A DNA stretch of 64,000 nucleotides from Anaerolineae bacterium UTCFX1 (GCA_002050275.1 MWTB01000002.1:165176-229175), one strand, 5' to 3'. Positions 24,305 to 33,144 are shown, counted from the stretch's first letter. Made by a program: numbers and translations. The notes: generated from the letters alone by a model not told the origin.

Positions 24305-24922
24305 TTATGGATTTTCTACGATTACAGTCACTTTGTCTTTAAAGAGCATGATTATTAAGCTATCATCGTTGGAAAGACGAAAGGAGCCTACCATTTGCCT
24401 TCCGCCCACCCAAGCGACATATAAGTACGATCCGAGGGGCGCATCCACCTTGACTTGTTTGCGCACCGGATATTCAAGGATCGTATGGTAACCGCCGATC
24501 GTTGTCGCTTGCAGCGAGATATAGGCTTGCGCTTTGGATCGATTCCATAATGTAATCGTAGTAAACGGAATTGCCGGCGGTAAAGTTCCATGCTTTAAGA
24601 TTGCCGCTGTTGAGGTGGAGGATGGAGTGACGGGCGCGGCGATGGTTGCTGTATCTATCGCCGCAACGTCGGTTGAGGTCGCGAATGTAACGGTTAAATT
24701 TGGCGCAGTGGAGGTGGCTTCAACAGTTGAGGTTACGGTCGGCGACAGCGCTGCCGGCGTACGAGACGGAAGAGGCGTCTCTGTGTCTACTGCGACTGGA
24801 GAGGGAGAAACGGTCGGGGTCTCCTGTAATATTGCCGTTGGAGAGGCGATAGCGGGGATTGAGCTAATGGGAAAACATGCCATCGCCAGCGCGCCGACCG
24901 CCAAAAAGGCGAGCCTTTTCAT
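24305..24922 (-). CDS. Thr/Pro-linker lipoprotein, unknown function (paralogue 3)
   Basis: 205 residues. Signal peptide with a lipobox-like LAMAC (Cys16). A long Thr/Ser/Pro/Ala linker (about 30-105) is followed by a small C-terminal beta domain (FTTITLWNRSKAQAYISLQA, GSYLYVAWVGG, FRLSNDDSLIIMLFKDKVTV) related in pattern to the two neighbours. ATG at 24922 chosen because AAAGGAGGC lies 4 nt upstream; the frame is open further upstream over the thioredoxin gene. 18-nt gap to the next lipoprotein, 20-nt gap from thioredoxin. Confidence 0.78.
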   Translation of the reverse strand: MKRLAFLAVGALAMACFPISSIPAIASPTAILQETPTVSPSPVAVDTETPLPSRTPAALSPTVTSTVEATSTAPNLTVTFATSTDVAAIDTATIAAPVTPSSTSTAAILKHGTLPPAIPFTTITLWNRSKAQAYISLQATTIGGYHTILEYPVRKQVKVDAPLGSYLYVAWVGGRQMVGSFRLSNDDSLIIMLFKDKVTVIVENP

Positions 24923-24942
24923 ACCGCCTCCTTTATACGTCC

Positions 24943-25284
24943 TTAGGATGAAGAAGCCGTTTCCAGGAATTGTTCTACCGTGTCGCGCAACATGCGTTCG
25001 GGCAACGCGCCGACCTGACGGTGGAGGATTTTTCCGCCCGACACAAACAACATTGTTGGAATGCCTTGAATGCCGTATTTCATCATCCATTCTTGATTTT
25101 CATCGGTATTGATTTTCGCTACGATTAACTTCCCCTCGAATTCTTTAGCGAATTTATCGAGGATTGGCGCGATCATCTTGCAAGGTCCGCACCATGGAGC
25201 CCAAAAATCAACGATCACCGGCACGCTGGATTGCAATACGGTTTGCTCGTAGGCGGCATCTGTAATATGAATTGGTTCGTTCAT
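24943..25284 (-). CDS. thioredoxin
   Basis: 113 residues. Active site WAPWCGPCKM (C32, C35), cis-Pro in GIQGIPTMLF. Cytoplasmic dithiol reductase. ATG at 25284 has AGAAGG upstream and starts the canonical fold (MNEPIHITDAAYEQTV). Divergent from ftsY and followed by the lipoprotein cluster on the same strand. Confidence 0.93.
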   Translation of the reverse strand: MNEPIHITDAAYEQTVLQSSVPVIVDFWAPWCGPCKMIAPILDKFAKEFEGKLIVAKINTDENQEWMMKYGIQGIPTMLFVSGGKILHRQVGALPERMLRDTVEQFLETASSS

Positions 25285-25340
25285 CTGCCTTCTTTTCCTT
25301 TTCAATTAAAATCGTTACGCGAGTATAACACAAACCCGCA

Positions 25341-25349
25341 TGTTATAAT
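25341..25349 (+). promoter_or_regulatory. extended -10 element of a probable leaderless ftsY promoter
   Basis: TGTTATAAT (extended -10, TATAAT at 25344-25349). The ATG at 25358 follows 8 nt later, so transcription would begin at or next to the start codon. Confidence 0.5.
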
Positions 25350-25357
25350 CGCCCCTC

Positions 25358-26266
25358 ATGACAGACCTATTTTCGAAATGGAGGAGCGGGCTTTCCAAGA
25401 CCGGTAAGGTCGCTTTTGGACGTTTAGCGACGCTTTTAGGCGCCTCCGAAATCTCCGACGAAACCTGGGATGATCTCGAAACGCTTCTGATTCAAGCGGA
25501 CCTTGGGATCGAAACCGTGACAGAAATCCTCGACGCGCTTCGCCGCATCGTCCGCGATGACGGCTTAACTCGCTCTAGCGAGCTTTTGACCGTTCTTCGA
25601 GACGAATTGCGCCAGCGACTCGACGATCCGCCTGTTTTAACGTGGGCTGAGAAACCGTCTGTAATTATGATGGTCGGCGTGAATGGCTCCGGTAAAACGA
25701 CAACCATAGCGAAATTGGGCCGGTATCTTCAGTTGGAGGGGAAGTCGCTGTTGTTTGGCGCGGCGGATACTTTCCGCGCGGGGGCGGTAAACCAACTGCA
25801 GGTGTGGGGCGAGCGCCTCGGCGTGGACGTGATCTCCGGCGCGCCAGAATCGGATCCGGGCGCGGTCGCATTTTCCGCAACGCAGGCGGGCGCGGCTCGC
25901 GGCGTAGATTTTGTCGTTGTGGATACCGCCGGGCGATTACACACGCGCTTCAACTTAATGGAAGAACTTAAGAAAGTGCATCGCGTGATTGGCAAGGCTT
26001 TGCCCGGAGCGCCTCATGCCGTGTGGCTCGTTCTTGACTCCACGACTGGTCAAAACGCTATGCAGCAAGCAAAAGCGTTTAAAGAGGCTATTGGCGTGAC
26101 CGGTGTGATCTTGTCCAAGTTAGACTCGTCCGCGCGCGGCGGATTTGCCTTCGCTGTTCAACGCGAGTTGGGTCTGCCGATCCTGTTTGTCGGATTAGGC
26201 GAAACAATAGACGACCTTGTGCCGTTCGATCCGGATGCGTTTGTGGATGGAATTCTAGAGAAATAA
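25358..26266 (+). CDS. ftsY: signal recognition particle receptor FtsY
   Basis: 302 residues, N and G domains without the long acidic N-terminal extension found in E. coli. GTPase motifs: MVGVNGSGKTTTIAKL (107-122), AADTFRAGAVNQL, VVVDTAGRLHTRFNLM, SKLDSSARGG, and the closing FVGLGETIDDLVPFDP. It docks SRP-ribosome complexes at the membrane. Upstream of prfB in the same direction with a 39-nt gap. Confidence 0.96.
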   Translation: MTDLFSKWRSGLSKTGKVAFGRLATLLGASEISDETWDDLETLLIQADLGIETVTEILDALRRIVRDDGLTRSSELLTVLRDELRQRLDDPPVLTWAEKPSVIMMVGVNGSGKTTTIAKLGRYLQLEGKSLLFGAADTFRAGAVNQLQVWGERLGVDVISGAPESDPGAVAFSATQAGAARGVDFVVVDTAGRLHTRFNLMEELKKVHRVIGKALPGAPHAVWLVLDSTTGQNAMQQAKAFKEAIGVTGVILSKLDSSARGGFAFAVQRELGLPILFVGLGETIDDLVPFDPDAFVDGILEK

Positions 26267-26305
26267 TATAGGGTAAGATTTTATTTTGCTCTATAAGGAG
26301 TGATC

Positions 26306-27386
26306 ATGCAAGACTTTATCAATCGTATTACATCATTGCAAGACCTAACCCGGCAACTACTGGTGCGTCTTTGACTTCGCTGCAAAAGAAGCGCAACTCT
26401 CTCAACTTAATAACGAAGTTGAATCTCCCGGCTTGTGGAACAACCCCTCGCGCGCGCAAGGGGTGATGAAACGATACAACTCCCTGAAATCTGAAGTGGA
26501 GTCGTGGCGTGCCTTTTCGCGTCGCTTAGACGATGCGTTAGAATTAGCGCGCTTAAATGATGAAAGCCTGACCGCCGAATTGGAAGCGGAAATCTCGATG
26601 CTGGAGGCGGAAGCGGAGAAGCGCTCGTTTACCGCCATGCTTTCCGGACCTTACGACCGCGACTCTGCCATCCTTGCTATTCATGCGGGCGCGGGCGGAA
26701 CCGATTCGCAGGATTGGGCGGCGATGCTCCAACGCATGTTTTTACGTTGGGCGGAAGATCGCGGCTTCCAAACAGAGATTCTCGATACAACGCCTGGCGA
26801 AGAGGCTGGCATTAAGAGCGCGACCATTGCGATAGACGGCGAATATGCGTTTGGTTACTTGCGTTCCGAGAAAGGCGTGCATCGTCTTGTGCGCCTCTCG
26901 CCGTTCGACTCGGCGCACCGCCGGCATACGTCGTTTGCCTTGATCGAAGTCCTTCCACAAGTAGCGATGGGCGACGCGGAAGTTCAAATTGACCCGAGCG
27001 AAATTAAAATGGACGTCTTTCGCTCTTCTGGCGCGGGCGGGCAAAACGTGCAGAAGAATGCGACCGCTGTGCGCCTGACGCATATCCCGACGGGAATCGT
27101 GGTCACTTGTCAAAACGAACGCTCACAGACTCAGAACCGCGAATTCGCTATGCGGATTTTACGCGCGCGTTTGCTGGAGTTGCGTCAGGCTGAAAAGGAA
27201 GAAGAACGCGCGGTTTTGCGCGGCGAATACACAAAGGCGGAGTGGGGCAGTCAGATCCGCTCGTATGTTTTGCACCCGTATCAAATGGTGAAGGATCATC
27301 GCACCGAATACGAATCGGGCAACACGCAAGCAGTATTAGACGGCGAGTTAGACGACTTTATGGAAGCGTATTTGAAGCAGGCATAG
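26306..27386 (+). CDS. prfB: peptide chain release factor 2, programmed +1 frameshift
   Basis: 359 residues if expressed as join(26306..26371, 26373..27386). The first frame (MQDFINRITSLQ...) starts at an ATG with AAGGAG upstream and stops after 22 codons at CTT TGA C (26369-26375); +1 slippage restores the main frame (LDFAAKEAQL...). The RF2 anticodon-like tripeptide SPF (in LSPFDSAHRRHTSFA) recognises UGA/UAA, and GGQ (GAGGQNVQ) drives peptide release. Low RF2 raises frameshifting, so the gene autoregulates. The genome also appears to decode some UGA as Sec. Confidence 0.96.
26362..26375 (+). promoter_or_regulatory. RF2 programmed frameshift site
   Basis: Slippery CTT TGA C at 26369-26375. 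The usual strong AGGGGG-type SD is absent; GGTG (26362-26365), part of the SD consensus, lies 3 nt upstream of CTT. Confidence 0.88.
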
Positions 27387-27388
27387 CG

Positions 27389-27517
27389 ATGAAGAAGATT
27401 TTTAGCATCTTGTTCTCACGCGAAAACATACTGGCGTTCGTGCTTTGTCTTATCTTGGTTGCGTTGACGATCTTTACAGCGAATACTTCTCCAACCTGGA
27501 TCTATCAGGGCTTTTGA
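27389..27517 (+). CDS. 42-residue single-TM peptide, DltX-like
   Basis: MKKIFSILFSRENILAFVL..., one TM helix (about 12-32), then a short outer tail ending TSPTWIYQGF. The end resembles the FxYxxF-type C-terminus of DltX, the micro-protein partner of the DltB MBOAT: aromatic, Ile, Tyr, two residues, Phe at the very end. Its stop overlaps the MBOAT start as TGATG (27515-27519), and it begins 2 nt after prfB. Position and size also match DltX. DltX passes D-alanyl groups through its C-terminal region; an equivalent acyl-relay role is inferred. Confidence 0.7.
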   Translation: MKKIFSILFSRENILAFVLCLILVALTIFTANTSPTWIYQGF

Positions 27518-28920
27518 TGACGCTTGCACAGATTTTGATTCTGGCTGTCGTCGCCATTCTTATTAATTCATTAAGAGCCTGGCGTTCTGGCGCAATGTTG
27601 GCGGCGAGCGTCCTGGCTGTTTATTGGCTGCAGCCTCGTCAGGAACTCGATAGCCTGACATTTTGGTTGCCGACGATACTGCTTGTTATTAGCGTAAGCG
27701 TATGGGCTGCGACATCTTCTTTTGAATCGCAAGAACGGCGGGAGAGTTGGGCGGCGTTAGCGATTCTTATTGCGACGATTGCCGCGGTGAACATCAGCCG
27801 GCACCTAGAATTTGACTATTTAATTGCTGCGGATACGCCGCGCGCGCAATGGCTATTGCTTGTCTTGAGCGCGCTTCTTCTTGCTTTTTGGGGGCTGTCC
27901 CGCCTAGGGCGTTTTTCTAGAATTGTGCTCGCGGCGGCAGCGTTTGGCATTGTTGGGCTGTTCTTGTTGATTAAGATTCCCTCCGCGCTGTCTACGGCAG
28001 TAGCGTGGCTTTCTCAACTTCGAGGAAAAGAAGCGATTCCCTCGCCGGTCTCATGGCTGGGATTTTCGTACATTTCTTTCCGCTTGCTGCATACGATCTT
28101 CGATCGGCTGGCAGGGCGGCTGCCGCGATTGTCCTTGATGACTTATCTGAATTATGCGATCTTCTTTCCGAGCTTTGTTTCAGGTCCGATAGACCGCGTA
28201 GAGCGATTTCAGAAAGATTTGGCGGCTCCCCTTCCTGTAGACGCAGACGGCTTAACGGAAGCAGGGACGCGGCTGTTCGCCGGGCTGTTTAAGAAATTCG
28301 TTCTTGCCGATGCGCTTGGATGGATCGCGTTAAATCAAGCTTATGTGACAGATGCGAAGAGCGACGCGTGGCTATGGCTTTTCCTGTATGCCTATTCGCT
28401 GCAGATATTTTTTGATTTTAGCGGATATACCGATATGGCGATCGGGCTAGGAAGGTTGATGGGCATACGCTTGCCTGAGAACTTCAACGCGCCTTATTTA
28501 AAACCCAATTTGAGTCAATTTTGGAATTCATGGCACATCACGCTGACGCAGTGGTTTCGCTCTTATTTCTTCAATCCATTGACGCGTCGTATGCGCGCCG
28601 CGCCGCGCCCCTTGCCGGCATTCGCTATGATTTTGCTCTCTCAGGTTGCGACGATGGTTTTAATCGGTTTGTGGCACGGAGCGACGATTAATTACCTGCT
28701 GTGGGGGCTGTGGCATGGGGCGGGATTGTTCGTACAGAATAGATGGAGCGCGTGGATGCGCCCCTATTTTGCGGAAGCGTCTCCATTGTTGAATCGTATG
28801 GCGCGCTACGCGGGCGTCTTTGCGACCTTTCATTTTGTGTCGCTTGGTTGGTTGTTTTTCATCTTTCCCGATGCCTCTATGGCGCGATTTGCTTTATTAA
28901 GACTGATAGGCGTTCAATGA
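27517..28920 (+). CDS. MBOAT-family membrane O-acyltransferase (DltB/AlgI-like)
   Basis: 467 residues, many TM helices. Motifs: FSGYTDMAIGLGRLMG, then FWNSWHITLTQWFRSYFF around residue 339, and the conserved His in IGLWHGATINYLLWGLWHGAGL around 386. MBOATs of this class move acyl groups from a cytoplasmic carrier across the membrane to an outside polymer. Real start is the ATG at 27517; an earlier in-frame start would sit inside the upstream micro-gene. Overlaps the next gene as ATGA. Confidence 0.93.
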   Translation: MTLAQILILAVVAILINSLRAWRSGAMLAASVLAVYWLQPRQELDSLTFWLPTILLVISVSVWAATSSFESQERRESWAALAILIATIAAVNISRHLEFDYLIAADTPRAQWLLLVLSALLLAFWGLSRLGRFSRIVLAAAAFGIVGLFLLIKIPSALSTAVAWLSQLRGKEAIPSPVSWLGFSYISFRLLHTIFDRLAGRLPRLSLMTYLNYAIFFPSFVSGPIDRVERFQKDLAAPLPVDADGLTEAGTRLFAGLFKKFVLADALGWIALNQAYVTDAKSDAWLWLFLYAYSLQIFFDFSGYTDMAIGLGRLMGIRLPENFNAPYLKPNLSQFWNSWHITLTQWFRSYFFNPLTRRMRAAPRPLPAFAMILLSQVATMVLIGLWHGATINYLLWGLWHGAGLFVQNRWSAWMRPYFAEASPLLNRMARYAGVFATFHFVSLGWLFFIFPDASMARFALLRLIGVQ

Positions 28921-30014
28921 CGACTCCGGTTCGCCCTTTACGCGTCTTGTTCAAAGGCGTGGCAATGTATATCCTTGTCAATGTCGTTTATGCGTTGATC
29001 AACCCCGCGTTTACGCTATCCGCCTATAATAGCGTGTTCGCCGGGCGCTCGCGCTTTCCATTCGCCGGGCAAAATGTTTCCTATTCTGTCATGATAGACG
29101 ATATTGACGCGATGTTGGCGTCGCATCAGGTTTCGGTGAAAAAAGAGACGGGTGAATTTCGAGTCGTAGCGATCGGCGACTCTTCCGTCTGGCAGGAGGG
29201 CGTCGCCGCGCCGGATACGTTTCTGGAGTATTTGAACGCGCAGAATATTAAATGCGGTGAAAAGCGAGCAGTTTTTTACAACTTAGGTTATCCCCATCCT
29301 TCCGTCATCAAAGATTTAGTGATTATGCGAGAGGCGCTAAACGCTGAACCCGATCTGATCGTCTGGTTTGTGACTTTAAATACGATTTTTCCGCGGCGCG
29401 TCAATCCGTTTATTGACGCTAATCGCAGCCAAACGCTGGCGATTCTCGATGCGTACGAGTTATCTTTGGCTGGAGAGGACGAACTGCGCGCCGAACGACA
29501 TGGATTGTGGGATAAGTCGCTGATCGGGAAGCGATCGTTGCTGGCACGTTGGATCAAACTGCAAACGCTTGGGCTGATTTGGCAGGCTACCGAACTAGAC
29601 TATCATGACGATGGCGCGCAAGATTTACCGCCTGAGAACGATCTTTCTGATACGACATCGTTTATGGGCATGCAACCAGATGCGACTATATCGGAAACGT
29701 TGCTGTTGCATGCCGTACAGGCGGGGCATACGCTTGCCGGGAAAACGCCCATTTTGCTTGTGAATGAACCGATATTTATCGCAAACGGAGAGAATTCTGA
29801 AATTCGCTATAATAAATCGTATCCGCGCTGGGCGTACGATCAATATCGCGCAGCGTTAGCGGATGAAGCGCGGACGAACGAATGGGATTATCTGGATCTT
29901 TGGGATGCGATCCCATCGCGGTATTTCTCGACGATACTTCATCTTACAGAAGACGGAGGCTGGCTGGCAGCGGACGCGCTGACGCCAACTATCTCTGAAT
30001 TATATTGCCAATAA
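28917..30014 (+). CDS. SGNH-like extracytoplasmic protein 1 (DltD/AlgJ-type role)
   Basis: 365 residues. One N-terminal TM anchor (about 11-29), then an SGNH-like domain: VVAIGDSSVW (GDSS at 87-90), YNLGYPHPSV (block with Asn), VNEPIF and LHLTEDGGWLAAD near the end. The catalytic His is present, but the residue aligned with the Asp of the paralogue (D...H) is Ser. Overlaps the MBOAT end (ATGA at 28917-28920). Such proteins finish acyl transfer to the polymer or edit it. It begins PVRPLRVLFKG and has the same architecture as the gene at 30272. Confidence 0.82.
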   Translation: MTTPVRPLRVLFKGVAMYILVNVVYALINPAFTLSAYNSVFAGRSRFPFAGQNVSYSVMIDDIDAMLASHQVSVKKETGEFRVVAIGDSSVWQEGVAAPDTFLEYLNAQNIKCGEKRAVFYNLGYPHPSVIKDLVIMREALNAEPDLIVWFVTLNTIFPRRVNPFIDANRSQTLAILDAYELSLAGEDELRAERHGLWDKSLIGKRSLLARWIKLQTLGLIWQATELDYHDDGAQDLPPENDLSDTTSFMGMQPDATISETLLLHAVQAGHTLAGKTPILLVNEPIFIANGENSEIRYNKSYPRWAYDQYRAALADEARTNEWDYLDLWDAIPSRYFSTILHLTEDGGWLAADALTPTISELYCQ

Positions 30015-30032
30015 TATCATAAGGAGCGTACG

Positions 30033-30275
30033 ATGGATTCTATTCTTGAAGTCTTGGAAAAACAAATTGCCTCTCAAATCTTGAAACAGCCGAATCGGAA
30101 GATTGCGGTTGACGAACCGCTGATCTCCAGCGGCTTGATCGATTCGTTCAGCTTGATGGATGTGGCTTTATATGTAGAGGACGCCTTCGGCGTTCGCATC
30201 GAAGATACTGAGTTGAACGCAGAGACGTTCGACACATTAGCCCAGCTTGCTTCCCTGATCGAATCGCGCAAATGA
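30033..30275 (+). CDS. acyl carrier protein (DltC-like position)
   Basis: 80 residues. Phosphopantetheine attachment at Ser38 in GLIDSFSLMDVALYVEDAFG. Four-helix carrier fold by length and pattern. AAGGAG upstream of the ATG. Its stop overlaps the next start (ATGA at 30272-30275). It probably carries the acyl group from the AMP ligase to the MBOAT. Confidence 0.92.
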   Translation: MDSILEVLEKQIASQILKQPNRKIAVDEPLISSGLIDSFSLMDVALYVEDAFGVRIEDTELNAETFDTLAQLASLIESRK

Positions 30276-31408
30276 TTGATGAAGTTCGACCCCTGCGCGT
30301 ATTATTCAAAGCGGCTATTTTATTTTTTGGCGTGAATATCCTGTTTGCATGGGTAAACCCGCCTGTAGGAAAATTGACGCTCTATAATTCCCTTTTCCCC
30401 GGCAGGGTTCGTTTTCCATATGAACAAGAGCCGCAGTTCTATCTCAAAGGCTTCAATGCGCCGATCTATGAGGACTTTGACGCTATGTTCGGCGCTCACC
30501 GCATTTCCCAGAAAAAGAAAGATGACGAATTCCGTATTCTATTTCTTGGCGATTCGTCTACATGGAGCGTTAGCGTACAGGCGGAGGATACGCTTGCGGA
30601 ACAACTCAATCGAAAAAGACTCCGTGCGCGCGATGGACGAACGATCCAAGTATATAATCTCGGCTATCCCATGTCTTTTTTGATGCGCGATCTTTTGATT
30701 CTAGATAAGGCGATGGAGTATGAGCCCGATATGATCGTTTGGTTTGTCACTCTCTCGACGCTTGAGTCAAAAAGAGCGGAAACCTATTTTATTCTTCCCC
30801 ATGCAGATAGATACTTGCGGCTTCTTGAAACATATAGTTTGCCCTCGCTTTCTTTGATAGAGCCAATTCATGAAGATACATTTTTTGATCGAACGATCGT
30901 GGGGCGGCGAGGGCGATTGAGAGACATTCTATTTGTTCAAGCGATGGGCGCGCTGTGGGCTGCGACGGGGGTAGATAACCATGAGGGGCGCGCCGCCAAT
31001 ATGATTAGCGTTTCCAACCTTGATGTCGAAGCAAACGTTGAGTACGGAAAGATGCTGCCGGAAGACGACTTGTCTGAATATCTCAGTTTATTGCGGACCG
31101 ACATTATTTCTGCCGCCCGTGCGATGGCTGGGAATGCGCCCGTGGTATTGATTAATCAGCCGATCTTCATAGCAAGCGGGTTGAACAGCGATGTCCGATA
31201 TAATGATTTATATCCGCGCTGGGTCTACGATGAATATCGCAGATTCCTTTCTGATTGGACGGATGAACACGAGCTGCCGTACCTTGATTTTTGGAACGCT
31301 CTTCCTCCCGCTGATTTTGCAGATAGCATGTTTCATAGAAACAGGAACGGCGAAAAAGAATTCGCTGATATGCTTGCTCCTCAACTTCAACGATTAACTC
31401 GCCCGTAG
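30272..31408 (+). CDS. SGNH-like extracytoplasmic protein 2 (DltD/AlgJ-type role)
   Basis: 378 residues. N-terminal TM anchor (about 10-30), SGNH motif FLGDSSTW (GDSS at 93-96), block YNLGYPMSFL, IWFVTLS-like strand (IVWFVTLSTLES), INQPIF, and FADSMFHRNRNG with a plausible Asp-His dyad. The start VRPLRVLFKAA mirrors the paralogue at 28917, so a duplication within the operon is likely. Translationally coupled to the carrier protein gene. Confidence 0.83.
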   Translation: MIDEVRPLRVLFKAAILFFGVNILFAWVNPPVGKLTLYNSLFPGRVRFPYEQEPQFYLKGFNAPIYEDFDAMFGAHRISQKKKDDEFRILFLGDSSTWSVSVQAEDTLAEQLNRKRLRARDGRTIQVYNLGYPMSFLMRDLLILDKAMEYEPDMIVWFVTLSTLESKRAETYFILPHADRYLRLLETYSLPSLSLIEPIHEDTFFDRTIVGRRGRLRDILFVQAMGALWAATGVDNHEGRAANMISVSNLDVEANVEYGKMLPEDDLSEYLSLLRTDIISAARAMAGNAPVVLINQPIFIASGLNSDVRYNDLYPRWVYDEYRRFLSDWTDEHELPYLDFWNALPPADFADSMFHRNRNGEKEFADMLAPQLQRLTRP

Positions 31409-31414
31409 GAATTT

Positions 31415-33112
31415 ATGGAATATAAGAGAACCTTCCCTGAACGCCTCAAGTTGCTTCACGCGCGGACTCCCGACCGGGTCGCGCTCACCTTGCAGTTTCC
31501 AAACACGGACGACCTCTCGCTCACTCTTGACCAACTCCTGCGCGGTGCGAGCTCGTATGCCAGCGCGTTGACTCGCGCAAACATTCAGCCCGGCGAGGTT
31601 GTCATCTTGATCCTTCAGCATGGCGAGGACTTGGCCTACGCTTTTTGGGGAGCGATCCTGCATGGCGCGATTCCCTCGATCATGCCATTTCTCACGGAGA
31701 AATTATCGCCCGAGCGGTATCGCGCGGATCTATCCGCGTTGATCTCGGTGACGCAGCCTGCCGCGATCGTGACCTATTCGGAATTTGAATCGGAAGCCCG
31801 CTCGGCGCTGCGGGAGGATGATTCGGTCCGCGAGGTGATCGTGACAACACAAGTGGAAAAGAAAAATGAATTGGATTTTGACTCGTTGTCTGGTTTCCAG
31901 CGGAATCCTGAAGATATAGTTATCTTGCAACATTCTTCGGGGACGACAGGCTTGCAAAAGGGAGTCGCGCTTTCACATCGGGCGATTTTCAATCAATTGG
32001 ACGCGTACGGCAAGGCTTTGAAATTGACCGATAGCGACGTGGTCGTTTCGTGGCTTCCGCTATATCACGATATGGGCTTGATCGCCGGATTCATCATGCC
32101 GATCCTTTCGGGCATTCATCTCGTTTTGCAATCTCCGTTTGATTGGGTGCGCGCGCCGTATAAATTAATGCAAGCCGTAACAAAGCATCGCGGCACACTT
32201 TCGTGGCTTCCGAATTTTGCTTACAACTTCTGTGCGCAGAAGATCCGTGACCGTCATCTCGAAGGCGTGGATTTATCGTCATGGCGGGCGATCATCAATT
32301 GTTCGGAGCCTGTCCGTTGGGAGAGCCATAATGCGTTTTATGAAAAGTTCAAGGACTATGGGCTGAAGCGCGAGGCGCTGCAAACATCATACGCGATGGC
32401 GGAGAATGTTTTCGCAGTGACACAGAGTCCGCTAGGCGGCGAACCAGCCGTCCTTAAGATTGAGCGAGATGCGTTCATGTCGGAGCGTGTAGCCAAATTA
32501 GCGTCTGACGCCAGCGACGGCGAGCATCCGACAATGAAGATGATGTCATCCGGGCGACCGTTGGAAAACGTCGAAGTGAAAGTATTGGACGAAAATCGAA
32601 ATGAATTGCCCGACCGCATTATTGGCGAAGTTGCCCTGCGAAGTGACTGCATGTTGACGGGTTACTATCACCGCGAGGATGCGACGCAACAAGCATTTCA
32701 CGATGGTTGGTATTTAACGGGCGATTATGGGTTTATCAGCGCTGGGGAGGTGTTTGTCTCTGGGCGCAAAAAAGACATGATTATTGTTGGCGGGAAAAAT
32801 GTGTACCCGCAGGATTTAGAAGCGCTGACCTATGAAGTGACCGGCGTCCATGCGGGGCGTTCGGTGGCGTTTGGCATGTTCGATGAAGAGCAAGGGACGG
32901 AAGACGTTGTGATCATCGCTGAGGTAGATTCGGAAGACCCCGCAGAACAGCAGAAAGTTGCAGACGCGATTCGTTTGCATGTGACAAAAAATTCCGCGAT
33001 CGCTTTGCGCTATGTGAAAGTCGTTGACCCGAAATGGATTCTGAAAACATCCAGCGGAAAAACGGCGCGTTCGGCGAACAAAGAGAAATTCTTAAAGGAA
33101 ATACATGCATAA
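31415..33112 (+). CDS. fatty-acyl-AMP-ligase-like adenylate-forming enzyme
   Basis: 565 residues. A3 P-loop HSSGTTGLQKGVALSHRAI near 175, then LPLYHDMGLIAGFIMPI and TLSWLPNFAYNFCAQKI, patterns seen in fatty-acyl-AMP ligases (FAAL), then SYAMAENVF and the C-terminal SGRKKDMIIVGGKNVYPQDLE and KTSSGKTAR (A10 Lys). It activates an acid as acyl-AMP and should load the carrier protein. The pattern is closer to FAAL than to DltA, so the cargo is probably a fatty acyl or another carboxylic acid. Six nt after the SGNH gene; AGGAA upstream of the ATG. Last gene of the operon; terminator follows. Confidence 0.88.
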   Translation: MEYKRTFPERLKLLHARTPDRVALTLQFPNTDDLSLTLDQLLRGASSYASALTRANIQPGEVVILILQHGEDLAYAFWGAILHGAIPSIMPFLTEKLSPERYRADLSALISVTQPAAIVTYSEFESEARSALREDDSVREVIVTTQVEKKNELDFDSLSGFQRNPEDIVILQHSSGTTGLQKGVALSHRAIFNQLDAYGKALKLTDSDVVVSWLPLYHDMGLIAGFIMPILSGIHLVLQSPFDWVRAPYKLMQAVTKHRGTLSWLPNFAYNFCAQKIRDRHLEGVDLSSWRAIINCSEPVRWESHNAFYEKFKDYGLKREALQTSYAMAENVFAVTQSPLGGEPAVLKIERDAFMSERVAKLASDASDGEHPTMKMMSSGRPLENVEVKVLDENRNELPDRIIGEVALRSDCMLTGYYHREDATQQAFHDGWYLTGDYGFISAGEVFVSGRKKDMIIVGGKNVYPQDLEALTYEVTGVHAGRSVAFGMFDEEQGTEDVVIIAEVDSEDPAEQQKVADAIRLHVTKNSAIALRYVKVVDPKWILKTSSGKTARSANKEKFLKEIHA

Positions 33113-33113
33113 T

Positions 33114-33144
33114 AAAAGGGCTGCCTAGAAAAGGCAGCCCTTTT
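33114..33144. terminator. bidirectional terminator
   Basis: AAAAGGGCTGCC / GGCAGCCCTTTT with a 7-nt loop, directly after the acyl-ligase stop and before the convergent S1 gene. Confidence 0.9.

Noticed and set aside
26433..27386. prfB starting at the ATG at 26433
   Set aside because: The conserved N-terminus lies upstream and is joined through CTT TGA C, the standard RF2 frameshift site.
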